DNA of 64,000 bases from Lytechinus variegatus (taxonomy: Eukaryota; Echinodermata; Echinoidea; Temnopleuroida; Toxopneustidae). Position numbers and translations under genes: made by a program. Location of the stretch: assembly GCF_018143015.1 (NCBI RefSeq), contig NC_054757.1, forward strand, positions 1,680,001-1,744,000, read 5' to 3'. Shown here in pieces: positions 36,545 through 48,075 of the stretch; the first letter of the stretch is position 1; every line of letters starts with the position of its first letter. A model generated the notes under the pieces. It saw only the letters and a list, made by a program, of their open reading frames with translations. It made no database searches and was not told where the DNA came from.

Positions 36545-37047
36545 TTTGACAATGAAGCTGCTTTAATTTTCTCCAGGAGATTGTTTCTCAACTCTGCTCT
36601 TGATTGACAAAGAGCCTTTCTGAAAGACTGCTTGGTAGCAAGATGCACTTCTCTGGCATGCTCTTCATTACCAGGACAGGAGAGTAGCCACATTTTCCTT
36701 GCCTCTTTCAAAGCAGTATAGATTTTGTTAACATAATCATTCCATTCAGGCTTTCATTTATTACTTTGTTCATTTCCTTGACAGCCACACTCGCACAATT
36801 GTGCCAAAAATCGTAACAAGCATGAGCAACCAATCTCTTCTCTGATCACATCTCTCCTGCATATATCCCAAGCAATAAACTCCCTCATTGAAGCCGACAA
36901 TGTTCTGCCCAAAGTGTCGCCAGGATAACAAAGCGTCACATCAACACTCTGCGTTCCATCACGGCCTATCCATCCTCTGAACGTAGTCATCCAGGCCAGC
37001 TGGCCATCCACACAAGATTGACTGATGTACACCATTTTAATGTTCAA
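36545..37047 (-). pseudogene. Probable LINE fragment plus unassigned frame
   Basis: The minus strand around 36745-36545 reads EWNDYVNKIYTALKEARKMW, then SFRKALCQSRAELRNNLLEK and a stop. This resembles the linker between endonuclease and reverse transcriptase in LINEs. Immediately upstream (37047-36754) is an open frame with WMTTFRGWIGRDGTQSVDV and CYPGDTLGRTLSASMREFIA that I cannot place. Neither endonuclease nor reverse transcriptase is seen. Confidence 0.35.
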
Positions 37048-37059
37048 TCATGTCATTTT

Positions 37060-37560
37060 TTGGCCCCCGCCATTGCCATTGTACATCAATACTCTTTGGG
37101 CCAGTGGCGGCTATTTTAGATATCAAAATACTGCAATTTTCCCATATATGACATCAAAATTATATATCTCGTTAGTAATGGTGATTTGCATATATTACTT
37201 CGTTCATACATCACGATTTTTTTGCAGTTTAGTGCTCATTTTTGTGAAAATTAGTTTTCCCTATTAATATTGTACATGATAGTATATACAATGGCCTATG
37301 GCCGCCATTTTGAATATCAGGAAAATAAATATTTTATTAAAAATTATTTTTTAAGATTGTATTTCACTCCTGCCACACAATTTCATGCATTTCACAGCCA
37401 ATGTGAGGACAATTTTATGATTTTCATGGGTAATTTGCATATTTTGGCGGCCATATTGGATTTTGCCAATTTGCAGAAAATGCTCAAGGTTACACGAGTG
37501 GCATCATTCAGATTCGTAATCAGCACCCTCGAATTGACAAGAAACCATCAAAAAATATTG
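37060..37560. repeat. Degenerate repeat with GGCGGCCAT words
   Basis: Spaced copies of GGCGGCTATTTTAGATATC, GGCCGCCATTTTGAATATC and GGCGGCCATATTGGATTTTG suggest two or three old units of about 150-200 bp. They share vocabulary with the array at 61870-62370. There is no coding potential. Confidence 0.4.
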
Positions 37561-37603
37561 TATATATAAAAAAACAAGGTTATGCCTCTCCTATCCTGGA
37601 CTA

Positions 37604-38880
37604 TAAGCCCTGCCAGACAATTTTCCACTCTTTTTAACGTCTTTGTTAGATCTGCTTCAGAGCCATATGCCTTTCCATCATATACCGGCTCTGTTAGTAG
37701 TTTATGAATTTCATTGTCCAATTATGAATCAATTGTTTGAAGGCTATTAGCAAGAACTTGAACATTTGTTTGTCCACTTTATGTACCTGATATCTTGCTC
37801 TTTAGCAGAGCTTCGTGCTGCTTGATATTCCGCTTAAGCCCTGCCAGACAATTTTCCACTCTTTTTAACGTCTTTGTTAGATCTGCTTCAGACCCATATG
37901 CCTTTCCATCATATACCGGCTCTGTTAGTAGTTTATGAATTTCATTGTCCAATTATGAATCAATTGTTTGAAGGCTATTAGCAAGAACTTGAACATTTGT
38001 TTGTCCACTTTATGTACCTGATATTTTGCTCTTTAGCAGAGCTTCATGTTGTTTAATGTTCCGCTTTAATCCTGCCAGACATGTATCTACTCTTCTCAAC
38101 GTCTTTGTCAGATCCGATTCTGAGCCATATTCTTTCCCATCATATGCCGGCTCTGTTAGTAGTTGATGAATTTCATTGTCCAATCATGAATCAATTGTTT
38201 GAAGGCTATTAGCAAGAACTTGAACATTTGTTTGTCCACTTTATGTACCTGATATTTTGCTCTTTAGCAGAGCTTTATGTTGTTTAATGTTCCGCTTTAA
38301 TCCTGCCAGACATGAATCTACTCTTCTCGACGTCTTTGTCAGATCCGATTCTGAGCCATATTCTTTCCCATCATATGCCGGCTCTGTTAGTAGGAAGTTG
38401 ATGAATTTCATTGTCCAATCATGAATCAATCGTTTGAAGGCTATTAGAAAGAACTCGAACATTTGTTTGTCCACTTTATGTACCTGATATTCTACTCTTT
38501 AGCAGAGCTTCATGTTTGATATTCCGCTTAAGCCCTGCCAGACAATTTTCCACTCTTTTTAACGTCTTTGTTAGATCTGCTTCAGAGCCATATGCCTTTC
38601 CATCATATACCGGCTCTGTTAGTAGTTTATGAATTTCATTGTCCAATTATGAATCAATTGTTTGAAGGCTATTAGCAAGAACTTGAACATTTGTTTGTCC
38701 ACTTTATGTACCTGATATCTTGCCCTTTAGCAGAGCTTCGTGCTGCTTGATATTCCGCTTAAGCCCTGCCAGACAATTTTCCACTCTTTTTAACGTCTTT
38801 GTTAGATTTGCTTCAGACCCATATATGACTTCCTATCATATTGTGGCTCTGTTAGAAGGAAGTTTATGAACTTCTTTATT
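37604..38880 (-). repeat. Six tandem copies of a 232-bp unit carrying a 135-nt exon
   Basis: The word CCTGCCAGAC recurs near 37604, 37835, 38067, 38299, 38529 and 38761 (period 230-232 bp). On the minus strand each unit reads EPVYDGKAYGSEADLTKTL, then RVENCLAGLKRNIKQHEALL, then KSKIS and a GTACAT donor. From the AG before AGCC to the donor is 135 nt with phase 1 at both ends, so extra copies would keep frame. Units 3 and 4 share variants (RVDSCLAG) and are closest relatives. The unit at about 38241-38474 stays open across its upstream part. The copy nearest the parent exon (38942-38800, DEIKRTKAPKTSNKYYGIIK) is frameshifted. Confidence 0.7.
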
Positions 38881-39249
38881 ATTCCATAGTACTTGTTGGA
38901 TGTTTTAGGAGCTTTTGTCCTTTTTATTTCATCAAGAACCCTGTTAAAAAAACAAACAAACATTAATTTCATACTCTTAACTCTTACAGATGTGGTTTAC
39001 AGTACCCCATGTGGAGATATAGGAGGACTATAGATGAAGTGGTTAGAGGAAGAAGTGACATTGATAGGCGAGAAAGTGGAGTAAAGAAAAAAAATAGAGG
39101 GAAACCTTTTAAAGAGGGGGAAGAATTTTGACATTCTTGTGTGAACAACCGAATAAGTGTGATGGGTGCTGGTAATTATATGCATCATAATCTAAAAAAC
39201 ATTTTGAATATTGAATACGCATTTCAGATGTTGGCGTTGCTGGCGTCAC

Positions 39250-40043
39250 CGCTTTGACCTCCTCTCTTTTGTCAAGTTTCTTGCTCTATTAACTAGAGCT
39301 TTGCGAGACAGAATTGACAACTTTGATCTGGACTGTACATGGGTTTTTTGGGGGGGGCTTGCAGTTTTTCGTTGTTTCATAGCTTGTAGTTCAGATCTGT
39401 AAATCTGACACACTTCACTATGTCCCTTTGCGTTGCTTGTCAGCAGTTTATATTTTTGTGGCACACTGTGTTGTTGAACCTCTCCTTATTATACTCAATG
39501 CTTGAAGTACAGTCAATAAATGAAGATCTTGTTTGCTTAGTGGAAATTAAGGCAACATAATCAGGGTTGCCAGCACAAACCTGTAGTTTGCCAACAGTAT
39601 CCACTAACTCCTTGGCAGATTCTATATCCAGTTTACTTACTTGGCACACTTTTCAGACTTCCAGCTGGCAACTCTTTTCCCAGAGCAGACGTATGCCATT
39701 CTAAATCCTTATATATCTTCATGCACTTTATAACATTGACAGTGTCAACATCTTTTTCATGAAGTGTGGCAAATAATGTTTTGTCACCTTGCTCACTTTT
39801 ACACATCCCATGTTCCTTAGCAATGGTCTCTCAATCCTTGACACTTAAAGGGATACAAAAGTTGTTGCGACACGACCTCCTTTTTGTGCAGTTTTTACCT
39901 CCGCTCTTGCAGGGGCAAGTCCTTTTCCCTGTACCATAGAAGCATGAGCCAGTACATATGCAGCATATTTGGTCCTCTAACTCGATGTCAGCATCAGCCA
40001 ACGACAGATCGGCCATAGAAATGTCTGAAATGTCTATATTCAT
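39250..40043 (-). pseudogene. Cys-rich unassigned coding remnant
   Basis: From an ATG at 40043 the minus strand encodes an acidic start (ISMADLSLADADIELED) and a cysteine cluster, ICCICTGSCFYGTGKRTCPC. Further coding-like stretches follow: CMKIYKDLEWHTSALGKELP, CAGNPDYVALISTKQ and SEVCQIYRSELQAMKQRK. These look like parts of one protein whose frame is no longer whole. The cysteine spacing suggests a zinc-binding module. Its direction and position suggest it leads into the exon array at 38.9-37.6 kb. The family is unknown. Confidence 0.4.
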
Positions 40044-40339
40044 AATTTATATTGTCAAATTATATGAAAATCGGAACAAAAAGAGAAATTTCTGCTGATT
40101 TCCGAGATCACACATAAAGTCATAATTCAGACTTGGCCGCAACAATAATAATGCAATATATCGCGGTTGCACAATTTGAGTAATATCGTACACGTGTGTA
40201 CGTGCAGAGCTGCAGAACCGAAGAATAACAATTAGCGATCCAACAGAATAATCAACCTTTACGCGTATCAATACTATTCAGTTCTTTTAATACAAAATCC
40301 TCTTTAATATCTGAAAAAGAAAAGGTATCCTATGTGGTT

Positions 40340-41463
40340 GGTGCATTTTGCATATAGTTGTCATCGGTATCTACATCATGTTCCACAAACAACTGCAGTG
40401 GTGTCCTGTTTCCTTCCGTTCACAAACCATGGTTATTCCACTGACCCATAAATAACCTTAGGTCTTGATTGATCCTAGGTAAGAAGACGTAATGTAATGC
40501 CCAAATATGTACTGCATTATCTACATTCAACTGTCCTTCTGCCTCTAAAAAGAAAACAAATCAAGACACATATTTGTGACACCACACAACATGTCTACCC
40601 ATGATATCTCAATCCACTGGTTATGGGTACTTGTACCCCTAATGGCACTTCCCCGCCCACCTCCTCACACAACTTCCATTAAAGGAGAATGAAACCAATT
40701 GAACAAGATAGCTTGTGTGAAAACAGAAAAATCAAAGAAACAGATCAACAAAAGTTTGAGAAAAATCGGACAAATAATGAGAAAGGTATGAGCATTTGAA
40801 TATTGCGATCACTATTGCTATGGAGATAGCAAATTGGCAATGCGACAAAGATGTGTGATGTCACTGATGAACAACTCTCCCCATTACTTTAGTATATATT
40901 TCACTTGAATTGCCTCTTTTATCACATCTATCCATAGATCATGTGTTCTTTCTACATGAGGGCATGTAATACATATATTTTAAGAATACATAATGGATAA
41001 AGAGTTTGTATCATCGTAAGAAAAAGCAAAAAAGAGACATTTTGAGGGTATTTAATGGTCCACCAAAGGGAAAGTTGTTCATCAGTGACATCACACATCC
41101 TTGTCGCATTGCCAATGGGAGGATCTCCATAGCATTAGTGATTGCAATATTCAAATGCTCATAACTTTCTCATTATTTGTCCGATTTTTCTCAAACTTTC
41201 TTTATTCTTATTCTTTGATTTTTTCTGTTTCTACACAAGCCTATTTGTTCCAAAGGTTTCATTCCCCTTTAACATGCAGACGTCATTGTTTTCTCCTCCT
41301 AAGTCACATCTGACTCTTGATGGAATCCCATAAGTGGCTGCAGCCTCGGTGAATGATGTGAGAACGGTTCGTGACCGATTATTATCTGCTGCAGTTAGGA
41401 ATAGAAATAGTCGGCTGAAACCATCTATACCACCATGGATTGCTATTTTCCATCTGTAAGAAA
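40340..41463 (-). mobile_element. Integrase-core (DDE) element fragment, interrupted by a MITE
   Basis: After a TTTCTTACAG acceptor near 41458 the minus strand reads IHGGIDGFSRLFLFLTAADN and YGIPSRVRCDLGGEN. Beyond the MITE come a RGTSTHNQ-type segment and, after a further acceptor, ALHYVFLPRINQDLRLF and TPLQLFVEH. This is the widespread invertebrate integrase-like family with an rve fold, seen in Ginger/IS3EU-type elements and some host genes. The copy is broken. Copy B of the TTAA MITE sits within the coding region at 40683-41268. No long terminal repeats or other parts were found. Confidence 0.6.
40683..41268. mobile_element. TTAA-flanked MITE, copy B
   Basis: It has the same family ends as 31619-32187 (AGGAGAATGAAACC and the complement AGGGGAATGAAACC) in the opposite orientation. 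TTAA lies at 40679-40682 and 41269-41272. It is inserted in the integrase-like coding region, which proves insertion after that gene was in place. Confidence 0.8.
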
Positions 41464-41866
41464 TTAAATAACAAAATAATAGCTGATATAATTGCACCAA
41501 TGCCACTTTAATTACATGTATTGCCAATAATTTAACACAGAGTTCCAACAGACCTACGATTCAAATTCATTGTCATTTGACATTTCTTAAAGTACCTTTC
41601 TACATACCTGTGACAATTCACTTAAACAAAACTGTGAACCCACCAAGTGATATGAATTTATTAGATATTCTCAATACACAAAGTGACAGTGGCGGTTCAT
41701 GGGGGACACAAACGACCCGTGCCCCGCCCATTCGAGAGCCATAGTCAATATGTGGTTAATACACAAGGGTGTGCTCCCTCCCTTTTGAGAGTCACAGCAA
41801 TATTTTCATTGCAGGGAATATGTCGTCCATACACAAGTCTCTTCTTTTTTGCTTCTCAAATTTAAG

Positions 41867-42451
41867 GTTTCGGTGTTGATTACCCCCAACATGGTCTAAA
41901 TTCATTGACCATAAAAGACCTTTAACCTTGGTCATGTGACATGAAACTCAGGCAGGATGTTCAGTAATATTTGATTACCCTTATGGCCAAGTTTCATGAA
42001 GGAGGTCCATTTAAGTTAAGATACATGTATTTCAAAAGAGTAATCAAGTATCACTGAACATCCTGTGGGCATTTCAGGTCACATGACCATGGTGAAAGGT
42101 CAAAAACTTTGGCCGAATTTGGGGTATCTGTTGAATTACCTTTGAACTTTTTGAAGTTTATGGATCTGATTCATGAAACTTGAACATAAGAGTAATAGAG
42201 TATCACTGAACATCCTGTGCCAGTTTCAGGTCACATGATCAAAGTCAAAGGTCATGTTAGGTCAATGAACTTTGGCCATGTTGGGGGTATTTGTTGAATT
42301 ACCATCATAAAGTGTATTGGTCTAGTTGATAAAACGCAGACATAAGAGTAACAAGTATCACTGAACATCTTGTGCGAGTTATAGTAGTTTTCAAAGTCAG
42401 CACTGCTGCTATATATTGAATCGCGTGATGCAGGTGAGACCGCCAGATGCA
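41867..42451. repeat. Repeat element of about 145-bp units, copy 1 (part inverted)
   Basis: It shares units with 44855-45392: AAGAGTAATCAAGTATCAC, GGTCACATGACC, GTATCTGTTGAATTACCAT, and the right end CAGGTGAGACCGCCAGATGC then ATTCCACTTG. The left 140 bp are in the opposite orientation (GATTACCCTTATGGCC), so this copy is part foldback. It is noncoding. Confidence 0.65.
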
Positions 42452-44854
42452 TTCCACTTGTATTGGTTCCAAGCGATTTTTCAAAATGGCCGCCAAATTG
42501 AAGCTGAGGCGGAGGCCGCCGCTTCCCATAGACGATGCTGACCTGCCAAGGCACCTGCATTGCTAACCGAATTGGCCCAAAGCGTTTGGCAAGGTTACTG
42601 CACTACTACTAGATCGACTGACCAGTGTTAGTGCCACTGCTAGAGGCTGCTGGATGTTCTACTTCTGCTAATGTATTAAGTATGGCATGGAGAGCGCCCA
42701 AGATTCATGGCGGTCTCTTCACTGAGCCGTTGATTTGACTTTTTGGCAATTTAACACTCAGTAAAAAACTGAAGAACAAGTTAGCAGTAGGTACTAACTT
42801 TAACTAGCGCTGGCAGCTAGTACAGCGCTGTGATGTATACCGTACCATACTGCATGCTCGCATCATACGTGTGCATGTGGCTTGAGGCAGAGCCAATCAC
42901 ACTCACAGCAACGTCGGTGCCGGTGGTGCCTCTTGTCCGCGCCGACAGCTCGGCGGAATCGATACAGGGTTTGGTGACACGAGTGCACATCGCACCATGT
43001 TGTGCAAGAGATGATGCGCAAATTCTATCATAGTTGCTTCTAATTCCTCTCTCGTTAACGAAAATTGCCCTTTGTTTCATCCAACATTCATGTGCTGTCC
43101 GAAGCCTTACTCCATACTTTCCTTTCTCCATAACGAAAATGGCTGGAGATGTCAGCAATATAAAATCAAACTTGAGGCAGTTAACTGCTATCTTCCTGAT
43201 AAAATCAAACCTCTGAAAACATTGGCACTGAAATGAGTATTATTTATCATGACAATCATCTATTCCTGTATCCCAGAAATTGACCACCATGAGAATGTTA
43301 CTGTCTGCATTACCTTTTCAGCACCTGTCTAGGCATACCTTACCGGATGTTCACCCTGACAGTTTCATTCAAGTTTCATTGCAAAAATGGCATTGCAAAA
43401 ATGGCAGAAAAATAATACCAAGATTTGAGAGAAATCCATCAAAGGTGGAAAAAGTTATTAGAATTCTAATTTGTAAAGTCTATGCATCTTGAATTAGACT
43501 CCATACCTTCTGCCCTGGGTGTTGGCCTTTGCCAAACAGATCAGCTGAATTGCTCCTTACAAAAGTGCACAGCAGTCTTACTTCTTCAAGTGAGTAGTTC
43601 CCCTACGTCTCTTTACTTAAAACCTGACAAATGCAAATAAAAAAGTCATAAATATTTTGTAAAATCATTATTGCAACCCTGTTGAAATTACATTGTCAAA
43701 GCTACATTTAAGATCTCAGGTTTCATTTGCTTTAACCCTTAGATTTTTTTAGCCTTATGTCTAGATCTAGATGACATTGATTATATCATCTTGAATGATG
43801 GCCCACTATTTTCGTTAGACTCTAATCTTTCTTTTGATACTGCACAGATTCCAAGAAAAAATACATGTTATCGATGATTTATTCTTTACTTTGAAAAAAA
43901 AAATCAGATTTCTGTCAAATGTTACAACTAACAATTCTTATTGCTAATAACTAATCTGCTTTATCTTTACTGTATGAGCCAACAACACTTCTTCAGTCTA
44001 ACTTCAAGTTTAGTAAGTATTGTATAACGCCTACTTAGCTTGTTGTACGTGAGGAAATGGGAAGCTGAATGTCACACATTCGTAACGTTGCACACGACGT
44101 AGGATGGGGGTCGGGTGTCTGGACAGTTTATCTTTTTGAAGCCTTCCTTAGTTGTAATCATATTCTATTGTGTTCTTTATAATATTTCCTTATATTTTGT
44201 ACTAAAAATTGATGAAACTTCGCTTTGTAATTTTTTCCAAATGACTTTCTAAAATTGATCGTCTGGACACAAAACAACTGGGTATACCAGGGTATACCAT
44301 CCAAAATATACCGTCGAAAATGTAGCGTTGCACGGCTTTAGGAGATGACGTCACAATGAGATTTTGGTAGTTTAAAAGTCACGTTTTTATTATTTTTTTG
44401 TTATATGTTTTTATAAAATGATGATGGTGATTCTTGTCAATAAATCATTATCATCTCAAAACCATGACTGGTCAAGAGAATTATTCATGAGTACCTGTCA
44501 GCAGCAAATCTACTTGTTAGCTATTATAAACAAGATATTTCAGCCAATAATTTAATTAGGATCCATAATTCCATTTTATAAAAGGATTGTTTTCATAATA
44601 TTTTGATCGGTGATTTTGATTTATTTAAGATTGGTAATAAGATCTTAGAGATTGTATATGATCTGTGAGTTTGAAGAAAATTACAATGATCTACAGATGG
44701 AATGAGCAATTAATATGTACATGATTCCACTTCTTGTCACTGTGGCTTTAGTCTTTTCTGTATACTGTACCATGTCTAACTTTTTGATTATGTGTGTGAA
44801 GTGAATATCATTGAAAAAAAAATGAAAATGGTCAATCAAAGGTGTCCTTTTTGT
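42452..44854. other. No assignable gene
   Basis: A minus-strand frame at 43158-42817 is open for 113 codons but has no recognised domain, and its composition is not persuasive. Around 42490-42530 the DNA is GC-rich with GGCGGAGGCCGCCGC. The rest is AT-rich with nothing identified. Confidence 0.4.
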
Positions 44855-45392
44855 CTCACCTGCATAGCAGAGTGAGACTATAGGCGCCGCTTTTCCGACA
44901 GCGGCGGCGTCAACATCAAATCTTAACCAAAGGTTAAGTTTTTTAAATGACATCATAAGAGTAATCAAGTATCACTGAACATCCTGTGCGCATTTTAGGT
45001 CACATGACCAAGGTCAAAGGTCAATGAACTTTGGCCATAATGGGGTATCTGTTGAATTACCATCATAACTTTGCAAGTTTATTGATCTGACTTTTGAAAC
45101 TTGGACATAAGAGTAATCAAGTATCACTGAATATCCTGTGCAAGTTTCAGGTCACATGATCAAGGGCAAGGGTCATGTGAGGTCAATGAACTTTGGCCAC
45201 ATTGGGGATATTTGTTGAATTACCATCCTATCTCTTTAAGTGTATTGGTCTAGTTCGTAAAACGTGGCAATAAGAGTAACCAAGTATCACTGAACATCTT
45301 GTGCAAGTTATAGTAGTTTTCAAAGTCAGCACTGCTGCTATGTTATGTTGAATAGCCTGATGCAGGTGAGACGGCCAGAGGCATTCCACTTG
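44855..45392. repeat. Repeat element of about 145-bp units, copy 2
   Basis: It starts TGTCTCACCTGCATAGCAG with a GGCGCCGCTTTTCCGACAGC head and ends CAGGTGAGACGGCCAGAGGC then ATTCCACTTG. Three internal units of about 145 bp each carry a GGTCACATGA word and clustered AGGTCA motifs, including AGGTCAAAGGTCA at 45011-45023. GTCTCACCTGC and its complement near the two ends may be terminal repeats. Confidence 0.65.
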
Positions 45393-45429
45393 TTTAACTC
45401 CCAATTAATTAATATTTTATTTCTTAAAG

Positions 45430-45600
45430 GAAAAGTCCACCCCAACAAATAGTTTATTTGAATAAAAAGAGAACAATCCATCAACTAGTGCTGAAAACGT
45501 CTAAATCGGAAGTAAAAGAAGAAAGTTATGACATTTCACATAACAGTTATATGCACATCCTGGTCTGAATGCAAATGAGGGGCTGATGTCACCCCCTCAC
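45430..45600. mobile_element. Partial TTAA-type repeat (AGGAAAAGTCCACCCC)
   Basis: TTAAAGGAAAAGTCCACCCC begins at about 45425 and runs to a CCCCTCAC end near 45600. This looks like one half of another TTAA-flanked MITE family. No matching right end was found. Confidence 0.4.
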
Positions 45601-45879
45601 ATTTGCCTTTACGTTTATGTATATTCTCTGTTCAAGGTTATTGCTATTTTGTAATTATACTGTTATTGTGTATACATGTATATAATTGCATTATCCTTAT
45701 TATGTTACATAGCAACTCTGCACAAAAGCTCCCATAGGCCATTTTTCGGTGTTTATTTTCATATGTTATTTTTATGTTTTTTTTTAAATAATAGAAATGA
45801 AATAAAACCATGAAATAAAAGCATTTAATGACTTGATTAATTGGTTCATCAATTTGTTGGTTGGTGGTTATCTGATTTG

Positions 45880-46850
45880 ATGCTCTCTTGGTTAATTGAT
45901 TGATGGATGGATGGATGGATTGATTGATGATTGATTAATTGATGATTGGTTGGTTGGTTGATTGGTTGATTGATTGATTGGTAAGTTGGTTGGTTGATTG
46001 GTTGATTGATTGTTTAATTGGATGGTTGATTGATTGATTGGTTGATGGATTGATTGATTATTGGTTGGTTAATTCATTGTTTGTTTGATTGATTGGGTGA
46101 TTGATTGGTTGATTGATTGATTGGATTGATTGATTGATCATTGGTTAGTTAATTCATTGTTTGGTTAATTGATTGGGTGATTGATCAGTTGGTTGATTGG
46201 TTGATTGATTGCTTGATTGGATGATTGGTTGGTTGATTGATGATTGATTGAGTGATGGTTGAGTGATGATTGATTGATGATTGATTGATGATTGATTGAT
46301 CATTGATTGATGATTGGCTGATGATTGATTGGTTGGTTCATTGATTGATTGATTGATTGATTGGATTGATTGATCATTGATTGGTTAATTAATTGATTGG
46401 GTGATTGATCTGTTGGTTGATTGATTCATTGATTGTTTGATTGATGATTGTTTGATTGATTGGGTGATTGATCGGTTGATTGATTGATTGATGATTGATT
46501 GATTGATGATTGATTGATGATTGGTTGATTGATTGGTTGATTGATTGATGATTAGTTGGTTGGTTGGTTGGTTGGTTGATTGATTGATGATTAATTGAGT
46601 GATGATTGGATGATGATTGGTTGATTGATTGATGATTGGTTGGTTGATTGATTGATTGATTGAGTGATGATTGATTGATGATTGGATGATGATTGGTTGA
46701 TGATTGGTTGGTTGGTTGATTGGTTGGTTCATTGATTTATTTATTGATTGATTGATTATTGATTGATGATTGATTGAGAGATGATTGATTGATGATTGAT
46801 TGATTGATGATTGATTGATTGGTTGGTTGGTTGGTTGATTGCAGGATGAG
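45880..46850. repeat. TTGATTGG/TTGATTGA minisatellite, about 1 kb
   Basis: Irregular runs of TGAT, TGGT and TGATGATTGA words fill the interval and resume at 48005-48075. The long Asn/Gln/Ser-rich minus-strand frames across it follow from the repeat and are not genes. Confidence 0.9.
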
Positions 46851-46858
46851 AGAGTATA

Positions 46859-47928
46859 CAGGGCGTCCAAAAAAATGTCCCTCTGATATGCGGCTTAATA
46901 ACTTCAAAAAAACTATTCTCAATGAAACGTATGGATTTAGGAAGCCCATCTCATGTACTAACTTCTATAAAAAATTCATTGATCTCGCTTCAGTGGTTTT
47001 GAATACACAGCCTATTATGTAACAGTGGTGCTTTTCAGCCCATTCCAAGTTTGTATGCATGCAACACTGCTTTGTGTTCTGCACTTTCTTGCATATCAAC
47101 CCCCTTGACCATTCTGACCAAGGAGATATCACCTCTATCTCCTTGTTCTGACCAAGGAATTCCCTGATCTGACCAGGGAAATCTCCATAATCTAACCAGG
47201 CTCATCAAATCATAACCTTGAGCATGTTCAGAAGGGCAAAAACAGTATTTGACAGTCCATTTCAAGTTTGATAAACGGGAGATGCACAATGATTGAGACA
47301 ACGGGTCATGTCTGTTTCATGCACAATTCTTTTTTTAGTTTAATTAGATACTGAGGTCAAGTTCAATAATTCAGTGTAACTAATATAATTTAAAAAAATA
47401 ATAATTCAGTGTAACTTTTTAAAAGAAAAAAGTCAAAATTTTCTTTGGTATAGTTCCTTTTCGCAAAGGGTGATTAACTTGTGGATTCCCCCTTTTTCAG
47501 CTTATTTTACTTATCCATCATTCACATTTTCTTTCAAGTTGGTGCACTGATTCCCCTATCAATCATCAAACAAACTTAATTTTTTTATGCTTCTTGTCCT
47601 TCTGAACATGCTCAAGTTTATGATTTGATGAGCCTAGATATGATTAGGGAATTATCCCTGCTCAGATCCTGGATGTAAGAATGGGGGTTAACATGCCATA
47701 GACAATGAAGAAATGCATCACTGCTGCAAACTTGGAATGAGCTAAAATGCACCACTGTTACGTAACAGAGTGTGTATTCAAAACCGCTGAAGCGCGACCA
47801 ATGAAATATTCATAGAAATTCGAACATGAAATGAGCTTTCTACTCATGAACATTTATTTGAGAATCCTACCACATTTTAGAATTAATTCAGTATAATGTC
47901 AGAGGGACATTTTTGGGGGGACGCGCTG
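46859..47928. mobile_element. Mariner-like foldback element (CAGGGCGTCC ends)
   Basis: CAGGGCGTCCAAAAAAATGT at the left pairs with CAGCGCGTCCCCCCAAAAAT on the complement at the right; both continue into CCCTCTGA. TA flanks both ends. Inverted homology continues inward (GTGGTGC, CATTCCAAG and CAAAACCGCTGAAGCG versus its partner). No transposase is present; the length is 1070 bp. It sits inside the minisatellite. Confidence 0.65.
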
Positions 47929-47930
47929 TA

Positions 47931-48004
47931 GGTGCCGTGGCCGGGGATCGATTCCCATACTTTCATGTTTAGCCAGGCACCTTAGACCACTCGGCCACGG
48001 CACC
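47931..48004 (-). tRNA. tRNA-like sequence (pseudo-tRNA or SINE head)
   Basis: The minus strand shows a 7-bp acceptor stem (GGTGCCG with CGGCACC), a perfect A box (TGGCCGAGTGG) and a B box-like GAATCGATCCC with a T-arm. The middle does not form a proper anticodon stem or long variable arm, so a functional Leu/Ser tRNA is unlikely. It abuts the right TA of the foldback element. Confidence 0.5.
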
Positions 48005-48075
48005 TGATTGATTTATTTATTGGTTGGTTGAATGGTTGCTTGATTGATTGATTGATTGACTGACTGACTGGCTGA

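Noticed and set aside
42817-43158. 113-codon minus-strand frame
   Set aside because: No domain, no splice context and weak composition.
46385-46870. 161-codon Asn/Gln/Ser-rich open frame
   Set aside because: It is a translation of the TGAT/TGGT minisatellite; the repeat lacks stops in that frame.
47931-48004. Functional tRNA-Leu or tRNA-Ser
   Set aside because: The acceptor stem and A and B boxes are present, but no proper anticodon arm or variable arm can be formed.
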